Assembly: GCA_965203475.1 (NCBI GenBank)
Contig: OZ241890.1
Coordinates: 1,674,001-1,738,000 of the forward strand
Direction of reading: 5' to 3'
Length of the DNA stretch: 64,000 nt
DNA from: JABDMD01 sp965203475
GTDB lineage: Bacteria > Pseudomonadota > Gammaproteobacteria > UBA4575
Of this stretch, positions 56,501 through 64,000 are shown in pieces; position 1 is the first letter of the stretch; the number at the start of each line of letters is the position of its first letter. Below the pieces are notes generated by a model, which saw nothing but the letters and a program-made list of their open reading frames with translations, did not search any database and was not told the origin of the DNA. A program made the position numbers and the translations under genes.

Positions 56501-59500
56501 GCGGGTACTGCGACCTTGACGCAACAGATCACCGTGAGTGTGAATGGTGACACCACCCCGGAAGCGGATGAAACCTTTACTGTCGACTTAAGCTTAAACG
56601 CGGGCAACAGCGGGTCGGCGGTGTTCGCGGACAACCAAGGCTTAGGCACGATTACCAATGACGACAACGCCAACATCAGTATCGATGATGTGACGCTCGC
56701 CGAAGGCAATGCCGGCACCACCGACTTCATCTTCACCGTGAGTTTAGATGCGAGTGATCCGGATGATGACATCCTCATCGACTTCACCACCACCGATGGC
56801 ACCGCAGTACAACCGGGTGACTACACGACGAACGCCGGCACCTTAACCTTCCTAGCGGGTACTGCGACCTTGACGCAACAGATCACCGTGAGTGTGAATG
56901 GTGACACCACCCCGGAAGCGGATGAAACCTTTACTGTCGACTTAAGCTTAAACGCGGGCAACAGCGGGTCGGCGGTGTTCGCGGACAACCAAGGCTTAGG
57001 CACGATTACCAATGACGACAACGCCAACATCAGTATCGATGATGTGACGCTCGCCGAAGGCAATGCCGGCACCACCGACTTCATCTTCACCGTGAGTTTA
57101 GATGCGAGTGATCCGGATGATGACATCCTCATCGACTTCACCACCACCGATGGCACCGCAGTACAACCGGGTGACTACACGACGAACGCCGGCACCTTAA
57201 CCTTCCTAGCGGGTACTGCGACCTTGACGCAACAGATCACCGTGAGTGTGAATGGTGACACCACCCCGGAAGCGGATGAAACCTTTACTGTCGACTTAAG
57301 CTTAAACGCGGGCAACAGCGGGTCGGCGGTGTTCGCGGACAACCAAGGCTTAGGCACGATTACCAATGACGACAACGCCAACATCAGTATCGATGATGTG
57401 ACGCTCGCCGAAGGCAATGCCGGCACCACCGACTTCATCTTCACCGTGAGTTTAGATGCGAGTGATCCGGATGATGACATCCTCATCGACTTCACCACCA
57501 CCGATGGCACCGCAGTACAACCGGGTGACTACACGACGAACGCCGGCACCTTAACCTTCCTAGCGGGTACTGCGACCTTGACGCAACAGATCACCGTGAG
57601 TGTGAATGGTGACACCACCCCGGAAGCGGATGAAACCTTTACTGTCGACTTAAGCTTAAACGCGGGCAACAGCGGGTCGGCGGTGTTCGCGGACAACCAA
57701 GGCTTAGGCACGATTACCAATGACGACAACGCCAACATCAGTATCGATGATGTGACGCTCGCCGAAGGCAATGCCGGCACCACCGACTTCATCTTCACCG
57801 TGAGTTTAGATGCGAGTGATCCGGATGATGACATCCTCATCGACTTCACCACCACCGATGGCACCGCAGTACAACCGGGTGACTACACGACGAACGCCGG
57901 CACCTTAACCTTCCTAGCGGGTACTGCGACCTTGACGCAACAGATCACCGTGAGTGTGAATGGTGACACCACCCCGGAAGCGGATGAAACCTTTACTGTC
58001 GACTTAAGCTTAAACGCGGGCAACAGCGGGTCGGCGGTGTTCGCGGACAACCAAGGCTTAGGCACGATTACCAATGACGACAACGCCAACATCAGTATCG
58101 ATGATGTGACGCTCGCCGAAGGCAATGCCGGCACCACCGACTTCATCTTCACCGTGAGTTTAGATGCGAGTGATCCGGATGATGACATCCTCATCGACTT
58201 CACCACCACCGATGGCACCGCAGTACAACCGGGTGACTACACGACGAACGCCGGCACCTTAACCTTCCTAGCGGGTACTGCGACCTTGACGCAACAGATC
58301 ACCGTGAGTGTGAATGGTGACACCACCCCGGAAGCGGATGAAACCTTTACTGTCGACTTAAGCTTAAACGCGGGCAACAGCGGGTCGGCGGTGTTCGCGG
58401 ACAACCAAGGCTTAGGCACGATTACCAATGACGACAACGCCAACATCAGTATCGATGATGTGACGCTCGCCGAAGGCAATGCCGGCACCACCGACTTCAT
58501 CTTCACCGTGAGTTTAGATGCGAGTGATCCGGATGATGACATCCTCATCGACTTCACCACCACCGATGGCACCGCAGTACAACCGGGTGACTACACGACG
58601 AACGCCGGCACCTTAACCTTCCTAGCGGGTACTGCGACCTTGACGCAACAGATCACCGTGAGTGTGAATGGTGACACCACCCCGGAAGCGGATGAAACCT
58701 TTACTGTCGACTTAAGCTTAAACGCGGGCAACAGCGGGTCGGCGGTGTTCGCGGACAACCAAGGCTTAGGCACGATTACCAATGACGACAACGCCAACAT
58801 CAGTATCGATGATGTGACGCTCGCCGAAGGCAATGCCGGCACCACCGACTTCATCTTCACCGTGAGTTTAGATGCGAGTGATCCGGATGATGACATCCTC
58901 ATCGACTTCACCACCACCGATGGCACCGCAGTACAACCGGGTGACTACACGACGAACGCCGGCACCTTAACCTTCCTAGCGGGTACTGCGACCTTGACGC
59001 AACAGATCACCGTGAGTGTGAATGGTGACACCACCCCGGAAGCGGATGAAACCTTTACTGTCGACTTAAGCTTAAACGCGGGCAACAGCGGGTCGGCGGT
59101 GTTCGCGGACAACCAAGGCTTAGGCACGATTACCAATGACGACAACGCCAACATCAGTATCGATGATGTGACGCTCGCCGAAGGCAATGCCGGCACCACC
59201 GACTTCATCTTCACCGTGAGTTTAGATGCGAGTGATCCGGATGATGACATCCTCATCGACTTCACCACCACCGATGGCACCGCAGTACAACCGGGTGACT
59301 ACACGACGAACGCCGGCACCTTAACCTTCCTAGCGGGTACTGCGACCTTGACGCAACAGATCACCGTGAGTGTGAATGGTGACACCACCCCGGAAGCGGA
59401 TGAAACCTTTACTGTCGACTTAAGCTTAAACGCGGGCAACAGCGGGTCGGCGGTGTTCGCGGACAACCAAGGCTTAGGCACGATTACCAATGACGACAAC

Positions 59501-62006
59501 GCCAACATCAGTATCGATGATGTGACGCTCGCCGAAGGCAATGCCGGCACCACCGACTTCATCTTCACCGTGAGTTTAGATGCGAGTGATCCGGATGATG
59601 ACATCCTCATCGACTTCACCACCACCGATGGCACCGCAGTACAACCGGGTGACTACACGACGAACGCCGGCACCTTAACCTTCCTAGCGGGTACTGCGAC
59701 CTTGACGCAACAGATCACCGTGAGTGTGAATGGTGACACCACCCCGGAAGCGGATGAAACCTTTACTGTCGACTTAAGCTTAAACGCGGGCAACAGCGGG
59801 TCGGCGGTGTTCGCGGACAACCAAGGCTTAGGCACGATTACCAATGACGACAACGCCAACATCAGTATCGATGATGTGACGCTCGCCGAAGGCAATGCCG
59901 GCACCACCGACTTCATCTTCACCGTGAGTTTAGATGCGAGTGATCCGGATGATGACATCCTCATCGACTTCACCACCACCGATGGCACCGCAGTACAACC
60001 GGGTGACTACACGACGAACGCCGGCACCTTAACCTTCCTAGCGGGTACTGCGACCTTGACGCAACAGATCACCGTGAGTGTGAATGGTGACACCACCCCG
60101 GAAGCGGATGAAACCTTTACTGTCGACTTAAGCTTAAACGCGGGCAACAGCGGGTCGGCGGTGTTCGCGGACAACCAAGGCTTAGGCACGATTACCAATG
60201 ACGACAACGCCAACATCAGTATCGATGATGTGACGCTCGCCGAAGGCAATGCCGGCACCACCGACTTCATCTTCACCGTGAGTTTAGATGCGAGTGATCC
60301 GGATGATGACATCCTCATCGACTTCACCACCACCGATGGCACCGCAGTACAACCGGGTGACTACACGACGAACGCCGGCACCTTAACCTTCCTAGCGGGT
60401 ACTGCGACCTTGACGCAACAGATCACCGTGAGTGTGAATGGTGACACCACCCCGGAAGCGGATGAAACCTTTACTGTCGACTTAAGCTTAAACGCGGGCA
60501 ACAGCGGGTCGGCGGTGTTCGCGGACAACCAAGGCTTAGGCACGATTACCAATGACGACAACGCCAACATCAGTATCGATGATGTGACGCTCGCCGAAGG
60601 CAATGCCGGCACCACCGACTTCATCTTCACCGTGAGTTTAGATGCGAGTGATCCGGATGATGACATCCTCATCGACTTCACCACCACCGATGGCACCGCA
60701 GTACAACCGGGTGACTACACGACGAACGCCGGCACCTTAACCTTCCTAGCGGGTACTGCGACCTTGACGCAACAGATCACCGTGAGTGTGAATGGTGACA
60801 CCACCCCGGAAGCGGATGAAACCTTTACTGTCGACTTAAGCTTAAACGCGGGCAACAGCGGGTCGGCGGTGTTCGCGGACAACCAAGGCTTAGGCACGAT
60901 TACCAATGACGACAACGCCAACATCAGTATCGATGATGTGACGCTCGCCGAAGGCAATGCCGGCACCACCGACTTCATCTTCACCGTGAGTTTAGATGCG
61001 AGTGATCCGGATGATGACATCCTCATCGACTTCACCACCACCGATGGCACCGCAGTACAACCGGGTGACTACACGACGAACGCCGGCACCTTAACCTTCC
61101 TAGCGGGTACTGCGACCTTGACGCAACAGATCACCGTGAGTGTGAATGGTGACACCACCCCGGAAGCGGATGAAACCTTTACTGTCGACTTAAGCTTAAA
61201 CGCGGGCAACAGCGGGTCGGCGGTGTTCGCGGACAACCAAGGCTTAGGCACGATTACCAATGACGACAACGCCAACATCAGTATCGATGATGTGACGCTC
61301 GCCGAAGGCAATGCCGGCACCACCGACTTCATCTTCACCGTGAGTTTAGATGCGAGTGATCCGGATGATGACATCCTCATCGACTTCACCACCACCGATG
61401 GCACCGCAGTACAACCGGGTGACTACACGACGAACGCCGGCACCTTAACCTTCCTAGCGGGTACTGCGACCTTGACGCAACAGATCACCGTGAGTGTGAA
61501 TGGTGACACCACCCCGGAAGCGGATGAAACCTTTACTGTCGACTTAAGCTTAAACGCGGGCAACAGCGGGTCGGCGGTGTTCGCGGACAACCAAGGCTTA
61601 GGCACGATTACCAATGACGACAACGCCAACATCAGTATCGATGATGTGACGCTCGCCGAAGGCAATGCCGGCACCACCGACTTCATCTTCACCGTGAGTT
61701 TAGATGCGAGTGATCCGGATGATGACATCCTCATCGACTTCACCACCACCGATGGCACCGCAGTACAACCGGGTGACTACACGACGAACGCCGGCACCTT
61801 AACCTTCCTAGCGGGTACTGCGACCTTGACGCAACAGATCACCGTGAGTGTGAATGGTGACACCACCCCGGAAGCGGATGAAACCTTTACTGTCGACTTA
61901 AGCTTAAACGCGGGCAACAGCGGGTCGGCGGTGTTCGCGGACAACCAAGGCTTAGGCACGATTACCAATGACGACAACGCCAACATCAGTATCGATGATG
62001 TGACGC
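53511..62006 (+). repeat. Inverted block of exactly 24 Calx-beta units (24 x 354 bp)
   Basis: 8496 bp = 24 x 354, in the orientation opposite to the surrounding gene. I saw no differences among the units by eye. Translated on the plus strand each unit gives the same 118-aa Calx-beta sequence (SLDASDPDDD, TTDGTAVQPGDYTTNAG, PEADETFTVDLSLNAGNSGS) with the acidic clusters expected to bind calcium. The resulting 2820-codon plus-strand frame has no credible start, no signal peptide and ends just past the block at 62014, so it is not a gene. The units are visibly richer in G and C than the diverged Calx-beta units at 50.7-52.4 kb. Confidence 0.95.
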
Positions 62007-62567
62007 GATACTGATGTTGGCGTTGTCGTCATTTAAAATTGTATAAGTGTGCGTGCTTTGTGTACTGTTATCTTGGTCGGCATCGTTAATAGACAGACCA
62101 GCAGATGGATTTGCGAGCGTTAACTCTATGGTCTCGTTTGCTTCAGGATCGGTATCGGCCGTAATTGACAAATTAATTGCAATCGCAGTAGGTGCTAAAT
62201 AATTGCCCACCGGAATTGTAACAGTTGCTGTGTTGGTAAAATCCGTGCCCGCCGTAGCTGTGCCCCCAGTAACCGTTACATCAACACTTGCTGCAGCTGT
62301 AACATTTCCGAGTACAAGTAAAGTTGGAAGATTCCCGCCAGAATCTTCGAGATCACTTGCGGCTGAAGTACTTAATTCAACGAGTAGACTTAGGGTATTG
62401 CTATCGGTTGCATTATCATTTGTGTTATCTGTATCGGTAACACCAGCTGGTACGGAGATAGTAGCGGTGTTATTTAATGGGTTGGAAAAAACTGCTTCAG
62501 CAGTAGCAGGATGAAATAAAACAAAAACTAAAAATGCATAGGCAACTACTGATACGTATTTGCGCAT
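61986..62567 (-). CDS. Giant outer-membrane stalk protein, 5' part (truncated by the inverted block)
   Basis: As it stands, a 193-aa frame: signal peptide (ending ATAEA), a linker, and one diverged Calx-beta-like unit (PEANETIELTLANPSAG) ending NDDNANISI at residue 187. The last six residues, ASHHRY, are read from the inverted block and end at a stop. The native continuation, DDVTLAEG, begins at 53510 on the same strand and in the same frame. A truncated 193-aa protein would be exported but could not anchor in the outer membrane. No strong ribosome site precedes the ATG. Confidence 0.8.
   Translation of the reverse strand: MRKYVSVVAYAFLVFVLFHPATAEAVFSNPLNNTATISVPAGVTDTDNTNDNATDSNTLSLLVELSTSAASDLEDSGGNLPTLLVLGNVTAAASVDVTVTGGTATAGTDFTNTATVTIPVGNYLAPTAIAINLSITADTDPEANETIELTLANPSAGLSINDADQDNSTQSTHTYTILNDDNANISIASHHRY
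61994..62006 (-). other. 13-bp junction sequence, right (inverse of the left one)
   Basis: GATGATGTGACGC lies between CCAACATCAGTATC and GATACTGATGTTGG, which are exact complements. The right arm of this inverted repeat is only 27 bp (62007-62033) before the sequence becomes unique. Confidence 0.85.
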
Positions 62568-63077
62568 CTTTTGAAATACTAATTTTTGCAGTGCACTAAA
62601 CAGAGTTATTTCCTATAACTTTTGCGAGTAAATCCATTTCACGATTGAATAAGTGTTTGCTGGCAATAATCACTTTTCAATGGCGTATAGGTACTCAATG
62701 CACTTAGCAGAGAACTAAGCTACAGAATTAATTCCTCAGCAAAGACAGTAGCTCAAATTGAGCTAAGACGACAGCTGTAATTTACTGAATTTTAAAACAA
62801 ATACTTACACGCAACCCATCTAGATGGTGTGACCCTATACATAGATTTTAGAGGTTTAGAGCTAAAAAACTAAGGGTATACAGGACAGATTCCGACTTAA
62901 CTGAGGTATTATTCGATCAAAGGTGAGTGGTATGGACTATGATATGTAGTTGATTTTAAAGAATAAATGGGAATTTATACCGAATAACACTTTAATCCTA
63001 TTGAACATTAAATTTTTATATAGTTTTCAATAAGTTATAAATATTCACGAATACACGGATTTGCAATTAAATTAAAC
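62568..63077. other. Upstream region of the giant surface-protein gene
   Basis: 510 bp, AT-rich, between the giant gene start (leftwards) and the end of the thioredoxin-like gene. No ORF with support, no clear operator, no recombinase gene. It presumably holds the promoter of the surface-protein operon. Confidence 0.4.
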
Positions 63078-63638
63078 TTATTCAGACTTCCACTTAATAT
63101 TGCAACCCATACTGGGCTTTTGATCTGGATTCACAGGCTGGTTTTTGAGCATTGCTTCCAGTGCTGAGCGAATATTTTGTCCTGTCACAGGAATATCATT
63201 TCCAGGTCTTGAATCATCCAACTGTCCACGGTAGACGCACTTCAGACCCTTATCGAAAATATAGAATTCGGGTGTACATGCAGCCTGATAAGCTTTTGCT
63301 ACTTCTTGCGATTCATCATATAAGTAGGGAAACACATAACCTTGCGAAACCGCTAGCTGTTTCATTTTATCTGGTGAATCATCTGGGTAGTGTTCAACAT
63401 CATTAGAGCTGATCGCAGCCATCGAAATTTGTTCTCCGTGAAAATCTTGGCCTAGCAGAGTAAGTTGATCCTGAATATGTTTAACAAATGGACAGTGATT
63501 GCAAATGAACATGATTACGGTAGCAATTTCTCCTTTAATCGCTTGCAATGAAATTGAATTACCTGAGACCGTATCCGGCAAACTAAATTCAGGGGCAATT
63601 GTACCCAGTGGGATCATTTGTGAAGCAGTTTCTACCAT
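63078..63638 (-). CDS. Thioredoxin-family (AhpC/TSA-like) protein
   Basis: 186 aa from the ATG at 63638; the frame continues upstream to 63704 but the added residues are basic and not conserved. Fold features are LGTIAPEFSLPDTVSG, the redox site FICNHCPFVKHIQ (CNHC), and CTPEFYIFDKGLK with the cis-proline. No signal peptide is seen, so it should be cytoplasmic. This CNHCPFVK group is often annotated as a thiol-disulfide or redoxin protein of unknown substrate. Divergent from metK, 118 bp away. Confidence 0.88.
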   Translation of the reverse strand: MVETASQMIPLGTIAPEFSLPDTVSGNSISLQAIKGEIATVIMFICNHCPFVKHIQDQLTLLGQDFHGEQISMAAISSNDVEHYPDDSPDKMKQLAVSQGYVFPYLYDESQEVAKAYQAACTPEFYIFDKGLKCVYRGQLDDSRPGNDIPVTGQNIRSALEAMLKNQPVNPDQKPSMGCNIKWKSE

Positions 63639-63756
63639 AGTTATTAACTTTATGTATTTAACAATTTTAATGCGTACAATACCGCACTTTGTAATTACAA
63701 TCACATAATTTAAGTTAAGCTAAATACTCTAGCCGATTTGCACTAAGGAATTACTG

Positions 63757-64000
63757 ATGCCAACCACCCGTGTTTTCACTTCCGAATCTGTATCTGAAGG
63801 TCATCCGGACAAGATGTGTGATCAAATTTCTGATTCAATTTTAGATACCATACTAAAACAAGATACAAATGCTCGTGTGGCTTGTGAGACTTTGGTTAAA
63901 ACAGGAATGGTAGTTTTAGCTGGAGAGATTACAACTACTGCACAAATTGAATACGAACAAGTTGTACGTAATGTCGTAAACGAAATTGGTTACGACAATT
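63757..64000 (+). CDS. metK: S-adenosylmethionine synthetase, 5' part
   Basis: The first 81 codons are in the window, the rest is cut off by its end. MPTTRVFTSESVSEGHPDKM with the catalytic His-Pro-Asp-Lys, DQISDSILD and VLAGEITTTA are the N-terminal MetK motifs. TAAGGA lies 7 bp before the ATG. It makes SAM, used by SpeD at the left of the window. tkt is the conserved neighbour expected next to it. Confidence 0.96.
   Translation, partial: MPTTRVFTSESVSEGHPDKMCDQISDSILDTILKQDTNARVACETLVKTGMVVLAGEITTTAQIEYEQVVRNVVNEIGYDN

Noticed and set aside
53635..61986. A ladder of 111-codon antisense frames, one per repeat unit
   Set aside because: They come from the complementary strand of the repeat, which happens to lack stops, and recur with the 354-bp period. 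There is no independent evidence of coding.
53511..62006. CRISPR-like or satellite array
   Set aside because: Units are 354 bp, adjacent without spacers, and encode a Calx-beta domain.
53552..62014. A 2820-codon plus-strand open frame made of Calx-beta units
   Set aside because: It has no real start, signal peptide or unique sequence, begins and ends at the borders of the inverted block, and is simply the coding strand of the inverted repeat array.
62568..63077. Recombinase or invertase gene beside the invertible block
   Set aside because: No frame with similarity to a serine or tyrosine recombinase could be seen here or elsewhere in the window.

Overview
The window looks like chromosomal DNA of a moderately AT-rich, aerobic gammaproteobacterium. 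Supporting genes are a ubiquinone-pathway Coq7 hydroxylase, an E. coli-type SpeD, a Vfr/Crp-like regulator, a Zur-type Fur protein, and the block rpe-gph-trpE-trpG-trpD-trpC lying close to crp, speD and coq7, an arrangement I know from Pseudomonas-like genomes. I cannot name the genus. No rRNA, tRNA, CRISPR array or recognisable transposase was seen.

Layout. 1-3.3 kb: end of a GlcF-like Fe-S protein, coq7, speD, an OsmC protein and crp. 3.3-4.8 kb: a perfect Zur box, zur, a MerC-like membrane protein and an orphan gene. 4.8-10.1 kb: the minus-strand rpe-gph-trpEGDC block. 10.3-11.1 kb: a CopD-like membrane protein and a small cytochrome c. 11.6-16.6 kb: a chaperone-usher fimbria locus, with chaperone and usher on plus and three secreted subunit genes on minus. 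17.0-18.2 kb: an SpmA-SpmB fusion. 18.25-20.29 kb: repeat island 1. 20.3-24.4 kb: a thioredoxin-like protein, AcuI, purK, purE and purC. 24.5-30.7 kb: an NTF2-like protein, an SDR, and a TetR-controlled RND export operon with a double operator. 30.8 kb: bioD. 31.4-33.05 kb: repeat island 2. 33.0-34.7 kb: amtB-glnK. 35.0-41.8 kb: central-carbon operon tkt-gap-pgk-pyk-fba. 42.0-62.6 kb: a giant surface-protein locus. 63.1-64.0 kb: a thioredoxin-like protein and the start of metK.

The most striking region is 45.25-62.57 kb. It holds one minus-strand gene for a giant outer-membrane protein: signal peptide, Calx-beta stalk, Ca-binding and DUF11/SdrD-B-like domains, an OmpA domain and a C-terminal beta-barrel. 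The gene is split by a block of exactly 24 near-identical 354-bp Calx-beta units (8496 bp, 53511-62006) lying in the opposite orientation. Removing the block joins the two halves seamlessly and in frame (2939 aa). Flipping the segment between two inverted 13-bp copies at its ends gives one uninterrupted 5771-aa frame. This is either an invertible, phase-variable giant adhesin or an assembly inversion of a tandem array, and the sequence alone cannot decide. Two secreted proteins downstream share a C-terminal DUF11-type domain ending in the same short motif and probably belong to the same surface system.

The second unusual theme is the pair of repeat islands. Each contains small minus-strand genes, mostly for short membrane proteins, whose stop codons lie at or just beside a conserved 30-bp palindrome. 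Each island is bordered by inverted copies of a second repeat family. The layout is cassette-like, but I see no integrase and no canonical attC sites.
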